Source: Guadua angustifolia
Taxonomy: Eukaryota > Streptophyta > Magnoliopsida > Poales > Poaceae
Length of the DNA stretch: 64,000 nucleotides
NCBI GenBank assembly: GCA_036346375.1
Contig: CM070502.1
Coordinates: 24,336,114-24,400,113 of the forward strand
Direction: 5' to 3'
The notes under the pieces are model-generated. The model did no database searches. It worked only from the letters and a program-made list of their open reading frames with translations, and had not been told where the DNA came from. Positions 1 through 11,364 of the stretch are shown here, in pieces. How positions within the stretch are numbered: position 1 is the stretch's first letter; each line of letters starts with the position of its first letter. Made by a program: the position numbers and the translations under genes.

Positions 1-140
1 CGAAGTTGCGAAAATCGGAAAAAGCATACACGTTACTAATTGAGAAAGATAAGCTAAAAAAATGCAAGCACTGAGTTCAGTCAATTATACAACATGGTGC
101 TGAAGATAAAGAAATTACAAAAGTACAACTGTACAACAAC

Positions 141-3100
141 TCAATCATGACCATACCTTCTGATCTGGTCGGTGGGGTACGTGAGTGACGACGGCGGACG
201 GGCGGCCCTCCTATGCCAGCCCTGCGGCGCAGGGGTAGTGTAGTATGTTGGTGACTCAGGTGTGTCTTGGTGCAGTGCTCCTAGGAGCTGAGAGGGGCCG
301 AGGTACTCGATAGACAGGTACTGGCTCACGTCGAACACTGCCTCCCCCTCGATGTCGTCATATTCCGCGTCGCCGAAAGCACCACGGGTCTCTTTGGGGC
401 ATGAGACGAAGATCGCCTCGCCACCCCACTGCCGCCATCTTGGGGCAGGCAGAGGACACGAGGGCTCGAGTGGCCGACATCGTGCCATGGGGACGATCGC
501 CCGGGAGGTGCACGGCTCCACTAGGAGGGGAGGTCTTGGTCCACGAGACGTGGTCGCAATGATGACGTCTCCGCCCCCTCGGCAGGTGGCTAGGCGACCT
601 ATCCGCCTCACCGTGGCGCGGATCTGAGCATAAGATGCCTGGAGCTCAACGGCGGTGATCTCGATGCCCGCCTGGAGGCGCGTCAACATGGACACAGCTT
701 CCGTGTCCACCTCCCCTAGAAGATGTCCCTACATGTAATGCCAGGTTGATTTTTCGATAAAGGAAGCTTTTATTAATCTTAGTCAATTACATCAAGGTGA
801 TACAATTATACTAAGAAGACTCCCAGCCTCTACACAGCTAGGGTGTACACAGCCAAACACACACACACAAGAAAAGACAAAGGAACCGTTGCGGCAAACT
901 ACATCACGCAATATTGTCTTCAAGGCTATCCACCATCATAGCAACACTTGGACCGCGATAAAAGCTCTCCAATGACAACGCCTCCAAGAAGGACTCGATA
1001 CGCACACGCACCGCCATTGCCATGATCCAACCAGTGAAGGCCAGACCAAAGGTTTTCACCTCGGAGAGTAAATCCTCAGACTACAAAACAATGCCTTCAA
1101 CAAGGCCATTGCCAGGCACAACCAACTAAGGTCAGACCTAGGGATTTCTCCACAAGTCGGCACGGAGATCCCAGTGTTGCAACCACCCTCATTCCAAGCT
1201 AGTGCCATCATACCACCTAATCTTAGCCAATAGCAACGGCCACCTTCTCAAGGCCAGACAAACAATTTTTAGATGTTCGACTCTACGATGACAGATTCGC
1301 GAGCTAGCCAATAGGCACACGATCATCAAGTCCATAGAGTGCATCTAAAAAATGAGTTGTGTCACCTAAGAAAAGCGAATCCGTGAATCGATGCTAAGAT
1401 GACATAGGTCAAAAGAAATGTATGAACAACGCTAGTAAGAGATGAAGACTGAAGCGAAGAGTAGTCACCTAGATCGCCCATCATCCACAAGTTGTCGGCT
1501 ACCACCACCGACACCGGTGTCCAAGAATGCCACCGCCGCCGGGCCACCCACCCATCGTTACATCGAGAAGGACCAGACGCCGACCCTCAAGCTGATGCAT
1601 AGGTGGGGCGCCGCACCCGGGAATAGCGACTGACATCCGGCCAGCAAGGCTCCCACCAAGAACAGCTAAATCTAGGGGCCGAGAGCACGGATCCGAAGAG
1701 GGGCAGCAAAGATCCGGCCGCCAGGCCACCGGAGCTCCACCCGTCGGAGAGGAGAGCGCAACCACAGAGGGATTGAGGGGTGGGGGAAGGGAGCCCCCTC
1801 CACCAAGCGCCCAGGCCGTGCTGGCCACCACCGGCGGGAGAGGTGGTGTATCTGGCCTCGGGGCGCCAGATCTGGCCCCCGCCAGCCCGGCAGCACCGGA
1901 ACCCGAGCCTTGACCCCAATCGGCGGACGCAGTCTCCTCTATGATGAGCCGAGCGCGACCCCCTCTCCTTGGCCGCCCCCGTCGCGTGGAGGGGACGCCA
2001 TGGCACCCTCCTGTCGTCCCCTCGCGGATCTGGGCACTCGAGTCCACGGGGCGTGATTGGCCCCGCCGTCGCCTTCCTCGGAAGCTGTACGGGCCTCCCG
2101 CGAGCTCGCTCCGGCAGCGACGTGGCAGAGAAAGGGTGGGGAGGAGGTGTGGCCAATGCCAGATTGATATGAGGTAATTTACATAAAAAAGGCATACGTA
2201 TAGAGGTTCGATTGTGACACTTACCACGAAGTTGTCCCTCTGGGACATCTGTGAAGGGTACGTATCCGACACCAATGCCTGAGTTGCGACATACGGTGCA
2301 GGTGTGTACCCCACCCTGAGCCGAGTCCGTGACGCGAACCACTCCATGTACTGCTCGTACATGGCATGGTCGTATAGCCGGGTCTCGATGACCGTGTCCG
2401 TCTCCGCGTCGTCCCACTGCAGTGACCAACACATCATGCGATGCGCGAACAGAGTGCCCCAGTGTAGCCCCCATCTGGGTCATCCTGCAATGCAAAAACA
2501 GCAATTTACATACAACATCCATTTCGCGGGAATGCTAAGTAGTGTGCTCAGGAAACATACCTGTATGCGCCAGGTGTGACAATGTGAGTAGGCGGCACGG
2601 GGAAAGACTAGAAGAGGTCGAACTGCCGCAGCACTCAGTGCGGTGAGTACTCCTCCATGCACAGGTTAAAGATGAGGACCTTAAGGGTGAGCCAGACCTG
2701 CTGGTCCCACCAGCAAAGCTTCTTAGAGCCGTGAGGTGCTTAGACCTGGACGTCATATGCACGTACGGCGTCCACCGCACGTCCTTGTCCTAGAACCTGT
2801 CGAACTCCCGAACGAACTCGGGGTAGGACCTCCTGACCTGATAGTGGGCGTACAATCGCTGCGTGAAAATAAAAAGTAGTGCATGTTATAAAAGTATCAA
2901 AGTGGGGAATAAGATACAAGGGGGCATACCAGTCGCTGAACCCAGTAGAGGCCCATGGTGGGCAAGTCGATCAGATGCTGGTGGTATAGGTCCTGTGAGT
3001 ACGACATGGGGTCAACAACTGGCCTACCGACAGGGAAGCACTCCCAGGACCACAACTACAGCAGTAGGACGCAACCAGTCATAGTCGCGCTCTGCACTGC

Positions 3101-4118
3101 CCGAGAGACAGCATCGCAAAGACCTCTGTACGTCCACGCGAGCACGGCAGAGCCCCACGACCATTGCACCATCTGTTTACAACGAGAAAGTTAGACATGT
3201 CCTGTTATAAAAGATTTTAACGAAATGTGTTACTTGCTCAGCCAGGGTGTCGGCGATCGACCGGGCATACTCGATCAGGTGCCGGTCCACCTTGTCCCCG
3301 TGCGAGGATGAGAACATCACCCAACCGAACAGCAACAGCAGGTACGACTCCAGGTGGCATGCCAGGTCCTCCTCCTTGGCGTGCGGGTGGAGAAGCTCAG
3401 CCTGTAGCATTCGATACAATATTATCAGCAGCTTAGCGCGTATCCATTAAATTGCAATGAAGAAGGTATTAACCATGAACTGAAATAGCCACGCCTTCGT
3501 CGGTCCGTGCCGCTCACCCAACTTGAGGGGCACGTACGGGGCGGCCTGGGGGTGTTGCTGCACCTCGAGGAACCGCGCCTCCAACTCTGCATGCCACGTG
3601 ACGGAGGCGTCGTGGGGCACAACTGCAGGACCCGCACAGGGGAGTCCTAGGAGGTAAGACACGTCCTGCAGCGTCAGAGCCATCTCTCCACAGGGCAGGT
3701 GGAACGTGTGCGTCTCCGGTCTCCACCGGTCCACGAGTGCGGTCAGCAGGGACTGGTCGTACCTGAACCGTGGGACGTGCAGGCCCTCCGCCGCGGCAGT
3801 CGTCTGCTCCACCATCCTGCAGAGCGGAAGTAAGTCGGCCGCTCGTAACCTGCATGTAGTATGTAGCGTCGTTAAAATTCCATTAACAGGTAAGTACATG
3901 TACATAAAAGAGTAGGAAAAATTGGCAGCTTACTGTGGAACCCAGCGTGGGTCGATGCGAAGCAACTCGTTCAGCACCCGAGGCCACAGTGTCGTCAGCT
4001 CTCGGCCCTGAACTGCGGACAACCTAGACTGGTGGGTCGAATCCACGTTCTCGTCTAGCAGCTCAGGGCAAGCGACAGCAGCACGCCCAACTCCTGCCAT
4101 CGTCACCTGTGCCTGCAT
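141..4118 (-). pseudogene. Plant mobile domain (PMD, MAIN-like) pseudogene, seven exons
   Basis: The minus strand reads as a spliced gene of the plant mobile domain family (the MAIN / 'serine/threonine-protein phosphatase 7 long form' type). Exons by splice signals: 4118-3934, 3816-3474, 3401-3234, 3172-2930, 2858-2561, 2484-2225 and 715-141. The first two join in phase (WVPQ|MVEQTT). Family signatures visible are LTALVDRWRPETHTFHLP, GEMALTLQDVSYLLGLP, LGERHGPTKAWLF, GSAVLAWTYRGLCDA and DTYPSQMSQRDNFV. The last exon encodes a low-complexity tail, as is usual in this family. It is broken: an in-frame TAG in exon 4 (after TGCVLLL), another in exon 5 (after REFDRF), frame slips in exon 5, and no phase match between exons 6 and 7. 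The last intron carries a retroelement. It lies downstream of a MULE transposase on the same strand, so it may be element cargo. PMD proteins are linked to transposon silencing and meristem upkeep; no activity is claimed here. Confidence 0.82.
750..2154 (-). mobile_element. Non-LTR (LINE-like) retroelement insertion, 1.4 kb
   Basis: The element is flanked by a 13-bp direct repeat, aatgccaggttga at 737-749 and aatgccagattga at 2155-2167, with one mismatch. Read on the minus strand it begins GC-rich (about 2154-1500) and ends with an AATAAA-like signal and a short A-run (cctttatcgaaaaa). This is the form of a target-primed retroelement with a variable-length target duplication. Long open frames in the GC-rich half (about 1499-2170) resemble no family I recognise and overlap in several frames, so they are not called as genes. 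There is no reverse transcriptase motif, so this is either an internally deleted LINE or a non-autonomous retroposon. It sits inside the last intron of the PMD pseudogene. Confidence 0.68.
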
Positions 4119-4178
4119 GGTAACAAAGCAAATACATGGTTAGAAAGCAAATAAAATAAACTAGACAATAGGTAAATG

Positions 4179-5057
4179 TAGGGGTGCAATCGGATCGGAT
4201 ACTTACCATCCGACCGACCGACCGGATCGGATTCGGATATTTTTTTCGGATAATTTTCGGATTCGGATTCGGTTTCGGATAGTTTGTTTCGGATTCGGAT
4301 TCGGATTCGGGAGATTACTATCCATCGGATCGGTATATCCCGAGAATATTTTCGGATATATCCGGTCAAACATATTCGGATATCCGATTGCTTCCAAATG
4401 CGTTTGGGCGTTTTACATGCGTTCGGATATCCGATTCCCACTTCATCTTCCGGTTGGCCATCAGCTGTCGGCCCCCAGGCAAGCCCCGCACCCTGGCGCC
4501 TTCCAGGCCCTTCGTTCGGCCTGTCCTCCCGAATCCCGATCTGCATGCGCCCGAGGAGCATCACCGAGTCCTCTGCCGTTTGGCCCATTTGGACGAAGTT
4601 TCCACTCATTAATGTTTTGGTTAGCTGGACTCCATCACGAAGTCCCGATCGAAGTAATAGATTGGACTTGAACTCAATCAAAACCGGATTGATTTCTTTT
4701 GGAGTCACGCGGCTTCAACTCACTACGGCTCGATTCAAACGAGAACGTTCTAAGTGGTTAATCAGTGTTGAATCCATGTTAGACTGTGATAATCTTATTG
4801 CATGTTGAATCCATACAGTTGGTTAATCAGTGTTATATGTGTGCTTTATGCGGTATCTGTTTTCATGCGTTATTTGATAAAAATTATTCGATACCGTACC
4901 GATTTCGTTCCATATTCGATTCGAATCCGTGACCGATATTATCCGTCCCGTATTCGTATCCGGTACTATTCGAATCCGATTTCGAATCCGACAAAAAATA
5001 CAGTTTAGGATATGGAAAGAGCGATATCCGACCGAATCCGAGCCGATTGCACCCCTA
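4179..5057. mobile_element. Non-autonomous hAT-type element, 879 bp
   Basis: The terminal inverted repeat TAGGGGTGCAATCGG is perfect over 15 bp at both ends. The flanking 8-bp target duplication GGTAAATG is also perfect (4171-4178 and 5058-5065). The subterminal regions are dense in TCGGAT/ATCCGA hexamers in both orientations, as in transposase-binding arrays. The centre (about 4430-4620) is GC-richer and could be a captured host fragment; I do not recognise it. No transposase is present. The element lies just upstream of the first PMD exon, between it and the MULE transposase. Confidence 0.9.
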
Positions 5058-5065
5058 GGTAAATG

Positions 5066-5488
5066 TAGGAAGCAGATGTAACAAACTGGACAACAAGCAA
5101 ATGTAGAAGGCAAATAAAACAACCTGGACAATAAGTAAATGTTACACGTTACAACTACTAAAAATTAAATGAAAAGTAATGAAATGTTGCATATTCAAAT
5201 ATATGTTCGATCACGCACATAGAATCAAAAATTACATGACGGGGACAACAAATAACTAGTACATATTGAAGAACATGAAGTAAAGAAATACATTTACAAA
5301 TACACGAGATAAAATTACATTATCCACAATTACGACGCGCTTCGGACTCATCCATATCGTTCGTAATACGCCGTGTCCTTCGACGCCCGACCTTCTGCTT
5401 CAACATTCAGATGTCCGGTACCCATCGATGCCCTGGAGGGGGGCTGCCGTGAACGATCCATCGACTCGGTACCCGTACACCTCGTTAT
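5066..5488. other. MULE/PMD spacer, 423 bp
   Basis: This is AT-rich sequence between two hAT insertions. Its start and the DNA left of the first hAT share a degenerate repeat (aagcaaatgtagaaggcaaataaaacaa type, about 40 bp). The GC-richer end (5330-5488) may be PMD 5' exon or leader sequence, but no exon could be defined. Confidence 0.4.
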
Positions 5489-5496
5489 GCCACGTG

Positions 5497-6047
5497 CAGG
5501 GCCGGCCCTGGGAGGGGGGCAGGGTGGGCGGCCGCCCTGGGCCCCTAAAGTCATGGGGCCCCCCTAGGTCTGCAACTACACCATGGGTTTTGGTCGGTCG
5601 ATGTATAACGTGGCCGAGTTGATCGATGAGAGTCCAGCAGAAATGAACCGTCTAACTAATCGAACGCGGGCGCTGGCGCGCCCGAGCCCCGACCCGACCC
5701 GACGCCCTCGCGCCTAGTTGCCGCGACGCTGCCCCTCTGAGTTCCGGATCCGCTGATTGCCTCGCCTGATCCTGATTGCGACTTGGTCAGTCGCCGCGAC
5801 CCACCTGATCACCTGATCATGAGTTCGTCAATCGTCAGTCGCCGCGACCTCGAGGCAATTTTCTTTCATTCAGTCGTTCCCGTAGTGACGTACTGTATGT
5901 GTATTCGGTATTCTGTTTTCCCTTTTCAATTTCACGGACTGAATAGTCTGAATGTGAATATGTGATTAACATCATCGATACAGGAATCCCCATTGCATTA
6001 TATATAAGTTTTCACCCCGAGCCCCTAAAATGCCAGGACCGGCCCTG
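5497..6047. mobile_element. Non-autonomous hAT-type element, 551 bp
   Basis: The ends are CAGGGCCGGCCCTGG and, reverse-complemented from the right, CAGGGCCGGTCCTGG (14 of 15). The flanking 8-bp duplication is gccacgtg (5489-5496) and gccacatg (6048-6055), with one mismatch. The interior has no coding capacity. It inserted immediately downstream of the MULE transposase C-terminus, so the transposase frame now runs into it. Confidence 0.88.
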
Positions 6048-6055
6048 GCCACATG

Positions 6056-8257
6056 TTGAGAACACTTTGCTTGTAGTAGTAGTGAGAGATGTACTGACGA
6101 CATGATTGGTGTGTCTTGGCGGCTGCGGCAATCATGTGCGAGCATGGTAAGTGCAGCAGGCGTGGCTTCTGGCAGGAGCATTCACATTCAGCAGCTCGGA
6201 GTATACACAGATGGGAAGTCCTCTTCCGGTGGGCACCTCTGCAACCCCGGTCACCGCAGTGCACGTGGTACCTCCGTTCCACGCCACTCTTCGGTGTCAA
6301 GCGATGTGTCTGTGCCTTCCGTGTCTTTTTGGACATGTACGTACAGACAACCGCTGAGTAGGACAGACGATTGTCCGACATACATGCAGCGGAGTCCTTG
6401 TACCGCTTAATGAAATATCTTTGGGTGCCTAGTAACACACCTTCAACAATGCCTACCAATGGAAGGCATCTCGCGCTTTTCATTACACAGTTGTAAATCT
6501 CCGCCAGGTTCGTTGTCATTATTCCATAACGGGAACCACCCTCGTCATGCAGAAGGGACCATTTCTCCAACGGCTCGTGTTGTATCCAGTCCATGAAACT
6601 CTTTATGCTTGTCCCCGGCCTACGCCGAATGTTTGGTGCGTCGGTCGAGAGCACACACAAGGCTGTGGGGTCATCTCCTTACTCGTGGTAGACCATAGGG
6701 TTCCTTGATGAACTAGTGCCGTCTCTTGGATTCAGTGATTGCTTCTTAGTTAGTTCATCCAACGTCCTCCACAGCGCGTCGAACTTTCTCTGCTGGTTCT
6801 GTTTGCACAGCTGCTTGAACATGTTCATAAGCTCCTTATTCCTGAACTGATGAAAAAAATTGGCACCCATGTACCTCATGCACCACCTGCTCTTCAGGTC
6901 TGGCCACTTTGCTGCTCCCACGACGTCGGACTCTTGTTGCATATCCACGATCGCTCTCAGCAACTCTGCATGTCGGTCATGGATGACATATACATCAGGG
7001 CGATCCTGGACAACTGACAGCTTGACTCTTTCAAGAAACCAGTACCAGCTCTTCGTGTTTTCCTCCTCCATGAAGGCCAATGCGACCGGTAGAACCTGGT
7101 TGTTGGCGTCCACCACGATTGCAGTTATAATCTGGCTCTTGTATTTCCCTGTGAGGAATATGCCTTCCATGCAAATGACCGGGCGATAGTGTCGGAACGC
7201 ATTTATACATGCGTCGAGGGTGAAGAAGGCCCGCTACAAGACCCACTGACCCACGCACACACCATCCGCGGGAAACTCCGCAAGGTCGATGACCGTACTG
7301 GGATTCCTACGTGATATTGCTCTGAGCAAGTGTGGAATATTCTCGTAGAAAGTCTCGTACGTCCCGAACCGTATTTGCAAAGCTGTCCTTTTTAGTCTCC
7401 ATGCCTTTCTGTAGCTAATCTTGTACTAAAACCTCTCCTCCACGGCTCTGATAATAGATCGAGGCTGCAGGTGTGGATTGTCCACGATCTGACCATAAAA
7501 CACATTTGCCACCCAAGTGGACGACAGATTGCGGTGTTTCTGGTCCGCTTCCTCTAGTTTGCAGTTATGCTCCATCACTATGGAACATTTCCAGTAGTTC
7601 TTCCACTTCCCCTTGTATGCAAGCACCCGCCATAGGCACGAATCAACTACGCACTTCACGTCATAGTCTTTTTTGTTGGACTTACTACCCTGAATTGTCG
7701 TCGAAGAGACATTGACCAGTACTTCATCACATCCATCACAACCTCCTTGTCTATATATATGGCCCCCTACGTGACCTCGTTCTCATGATACTCCCATGCA
7801 TGTCTGTTCCCTTCATTCATTGTTAGGTCTTCGAAATTATAATTAGTCCACACACCAGGGACAAGCACCTCAGGAGTATTGTCCTCCTCGTCCGAGTGTT
7901 CTCCATCAGGGATTTCCTCATCCGCACGGTCCTCCTCCTCCATCAAGTCAACTATGTGCTCCACCTCCTCCCCCTCGTCGACCACCCCCCACGCCTCCAC
8001 GACTGTCTCCTCACCCCCCCGATCCCCTCGCCACCGCCAATCTCGTGTCCCCCGTCTCCGGGCTCCTTGCCACCTTCATCATCGCATTCTTGCATATCTG
8101 TCTTCCCCTCCTCCGTAATATCTACCCCGATATCACGAACCTCCGACACCGATGGAGGTAACTGGTACCACTGTACTAGCAACATGAGTGGCCAGCCCCG
8201 CTCTACGGCAAACCCAACATAGCTCCTCCATAACAATGTCGTGTTAATAGGAATCAA
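6056..8257 (-). pseudogene. Mutator-like (MULE) transposase pseudogene
   Basis: Four minus-strand blocks give a MuDR-type transposase in order. They are an acidic N-terminal region (about 8257-7767), the MuDR N-terminal domain (7659-7426, DSCLWRVLAYKGKW), the DDE transposase domain (7170-6679, FLTGKYKSQIITAIVVDANN and SWYWFLERVK), and the C-terminal part with a SWIM zinc finger (6660-6056, CECSCQKP...LPCSHMI). The second catalytic Asp (VIHDRHAELLRAI) and the catalytic Glu (TTNLAEIYN) are present. The position of the first Asp reads Glu (CMEGIFLTGKY), which alone should inactivate it. In-frame stops and frameshifts separate the blocks. Transposase and PMD gene lie head to tail on the same strand, consistent with one composite element whose left end is outside the window. 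Confidence 0.85.
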
Positions 8258-8870
8258 CTCTCCATAAAAACAGTGTTGCGCACGACTTACTACTGCTATA
8301 ACCCGCAGCCAAACAGTCTAGGCATCCAAATTGAACATCCGAAACATCCACTCCAACAAAGCTCTATATGTCATATCTCTCGGCCTAGATATGCCCCATA
8401 TGACTGTTGAAAATGCTGACAAATCCACTCCATCCGACCCCTATGCTATCTCCCCATCTCTATAAAATATTTGAAAATACAATTTCTCCAACATGCTGCC
8501 AACAACGCTGGACCGAGAAATTCACCAGTTCTCCATCAAACCGCATTATGCATTACCATATAAATGTTACATTATATTGTCAAATTTTTTTTCTCTACTC
8601 ATTTCTAACGGTGCCTGACATTTCCAATTTTTTTTACTCTACTAATTTCTAACGTAGCACGGTGCCTGACAACGTACGATATGTTGCTAGCTTACAATGT
8701 TTTTAAATACTACTCTAAAATACAATATATAAAACATATGGTGATCATACTAAGAAATCCGACTCTAAATATATCATACTTTCTTTAATTTCTACGTCGC
8801 AATTTTTGGAACATTACCCGCGCAACATATGGCTAGCCTACCATGTTTCATCATAATATTAAATTTCTAC
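8258..8870. other. AT-rich region upstream of MULE transposase
   Basis: No gene is seen. The sequence grades from MULE-like coding decay (8258-8400) into AT-rich DNA. Short phrases such as ttttttctctactcatttctaac recur at 8587 and 8631. Confidence 0.35.
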
Positions 8871-9362
8871 CACATTACATTTCTAAATATTGCCTAATAT
8901 ATTATTTGCATAACAAAATTTTTATTGTACAATTCTACTACATTAAATTTCTAAATATTGGCTAATATTTCTACTATATTGAATCTCAACATTTCTAAAT
9001 ACTAAATACTACACAATCCTAATATTTCTAAATACTACATTAAATTTCTAAATATTGGCTAATATTTCTACTACATTGAATCTCAACATTTCTAAATACT
9101 AAATACTACACGATCCTAATATTTCTAAATATTACATTAAATTTCTAAATAGTACCTAATATTTTTAGTACATTAAATTTCTACATTTCTAAATACTAAA
9201 TGCTACACAATCCTAATATTTCTAAATACTACATTAAATTTCTAAATATTGCCTAATAGAAACTACCACATTAAATTTCAAAATACTAAATGCTACACAA
9301 TCCTAGTATTTCTAAATACTAGACAATCCTAAATACTAAATACTACATTAAATTCTAAATAT
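8870..9362. repeat. AT-rich tandem repeat array
   Basis: Degenerate repeats are built from the unit aaatactacattaaatttc followed by taaatattgcctaatatttc. They recur at least five times, with higher-order copies of roughly 100 bp (compare 9000-9080 with 9110-9260). Confidence 0.75.
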
Positions 9363-9439
9363 TGCACATAAAATTTTCGAACTTACCTCCACAAAAACAA
9401 TGAATCTACTTTTTTCCCTCTCGTTTTCCCCTCTCTTTT

Positions 9440-9492
9440 TTTCCTCTCCTATCTCTCCTCTCCTCTCCTCTCCTCTCCTCTCCTCTCCTCTC
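9440..9492. repeat. (CTCTC)n microsatellite
   Basis: About nine tandem CTCTC pentamers run from 9453 to 9490 within a longer CT-rich tract. Confidence 0.9.
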
Positions 9493-9558
9493 GTCGCGCT
9501 GCGCTTCTCTTGCCCGCACTGAATGAGCACAGTAACCGGCGATGTGGTTTTTAAAAGG

Positions 9559-9692
9559 CACCTCTCGCCCCATCCTCGGGCGATCGCCCCACCCTTGGGC
9601 GATGGGTGCCACGTGGCCGCAGGCGCCGTTTGATGCTGTCTAAGTAGTCGTTACTTAGGCACATATCGCCCCATACTGGGGCGACGGGTGCC
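9559..9692. repeat. GC-rich palindromic repeats (CGCCCCA...GGGCGAT)
   Basis: Two adjacent hairpin-capable units, CGCCCCATCCTCGGGCG and CGCCCCACCCTTGGGCG, are enclosed by GGCACC and GGGTGCC. A third unit, CGCCCCATACTGGGGCG followed by GGGTGCC, lies at 9667-9692. They lie upstream of the MULE transposase with respect to its direction. Confidence 0.7.
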
Positions 9693-10443
9693 TATTTTTG
9701 CTATTTTTTATTTTCGTCGATTATTTTCAAAAAAATATTTAAAATAAATATTAAATAAAAAAATCTTACCCTTCTCTCCTCTCATCCCTTCTCCCAATTC
9801 TCTTGGCAGCGACAAATGGGCTGCCCACTTGCTTGACGCCTCAAATATATTCATCTCATTTCCACTCACGCAACTCATCTCGCTCCCTTCTGTGGATCTC
9901 TCGCACCGCCCTTCCATGCTCTAACTACTTCCACAATCTTCTCTCCCATTCATTTTGTACCTATTCATGATCGATCTGAAACCTCCCCCTTTTTTCTACA
10001 TCGACGTGCTCTGCCCTCTCATCCTCGTCCTCCTACGTTACAGCACCCCATTGTTCCCTGATGGCGCAAGCGTGCAATGTTGTATGGCGACGGTTCTAAT
10101 CGGATGAAGAGAGAGAGAATGAAGATGGTGTGGCAACGGTAGTGTCCCTTCATGGTACAACCAATTTTTAATCGAATGGAGGAAGAAAGGAAGAGAAGGG
10201 TGAGGACTAGCGACTACGACGCATGTCTTCTCTACTGCATGCAGGCATCTTGACTAGGGGCCGTCGACTGTCATTGTCGTCTTCAAGCAGCCTCCAATGT
10301 CATGCAATATTTATGTGGCAGCTCCGGCGATCCTACATGCCATTGTTTATCCACCGATAACAGTGAGTCACCTCATAGCTTGTTGTTTGGAAACCCAAAA
10401 TATGGAATTGGGTTTTGCCAAGTGCCAAACACCACTTAGAATT
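9693..10443. other. No gene recognised
   Basis: CT-rich to mixed sequence (9760-10000) is followed by short decayed coding-like stretches. Nothing can be assigned. Confidence 0.3.
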
Positions 10444-10671
10444 TGTTAAGATACAACTAAACTCTAGAGTTTAATGGTCAAATTTTGAAACTACCACCGA
10501 GAGGTTTTGGGTATGAATATAGTACCCTATTGTACAAGAGAAAAATCTACTATCAATAAAGAGAAAAGACTTGAGTTCTCATATATTTGGTGTTCATCTA
10601 TTTTGATTGTTCTTTCGATATTCTTGATTGGAATTGGGATTAATCTACAGTGGTCAGTTTATTATTCAACA
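10444..10671 (+). repeat. 5' LTR of the old copia element
   Basis: It begins TG and ends CA and resembles 16216-16409 along its whole length. It is followed directly by the putative primer-binding region. Confidence 0.78.
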
Positions 10672-10831
10672 CGTCATCAGTACGACAGCTCTCCAAAGGC
10701 CGAACGGTGTGTCGCCGAATTCCCCCTTTTAATCCCCATGCTATTAGATTAATCTTACTCATTAATTAATAATAGGATCCTAGATTAGATCTGTTAAATA
10801 CAAATTAGGGTTCTAAATTAAATAGACATAG

Positions 10832-11364
10832 TGTTTGCACCATAATTTGGTATTTTGGCCGATATCGGATAAGGAAAGGGTAAGTTAAAGATGGATTATG
10901 ACCGATATTGATCTAAACTTGGGGACCTGTTCGAGTAGAGGCCGATACGAATCATGATGGACAGTGTATCGGAAAAGGATACAACCGGCTGATTGCTATA
11001 AAAGATAGCTGAGGACAAGTGAGAAAAAAACACAACCAAATCAAACAACTCGTATTACTTTTTGTTTACTTTCCTGTCAACTAGGAGTAGTCTTCTACTT
11101 TAGATTTTCTCTTGTAATCCAATTTTGAGCAATAAAGTTACGCATCGTCAATTGTTGATCTCCTTCGATTACACCTATCAGATTTGATTTTCTTCGATCT
11201 TGTTGCGTATCACCTTCTTGGGAAAGTTTGCCTTTACCTACCATCTATTTAGCCCCAATTGGCTGTTTAGACTTATCATTACCCTAAATTTAATTGACTT
11301 TTTTGGTTGTTTAGATCTTTGCTAATTATTACACTAGATCGGCTTTGAGTATATTTGTGAGGAC
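10832..11364 (+). repeat. Truncated gypsy-type LTR fragment
   Basis: It is similar along its length to 35534-36130. Shared phrases include TGTTTGCACC at the start, GGCCGATACG, CTTATCATTACCCTAAATTT and TTTAGATCTTTGCTAAT. A TATA-like run (gctataaaagatagc) followed by an aatcaaacaactcg start region fits an LTR promoter. The right end is cut by the next insertion. Confidence 0.72.

Noticed and set aside
1499..2522. Two minus-strand frames of more than 300 residues
   Set aside because: They run across a PMD exon, its splice site and the retroelement insertion. Length comes from GC-rich composition and both overlap in different frames.
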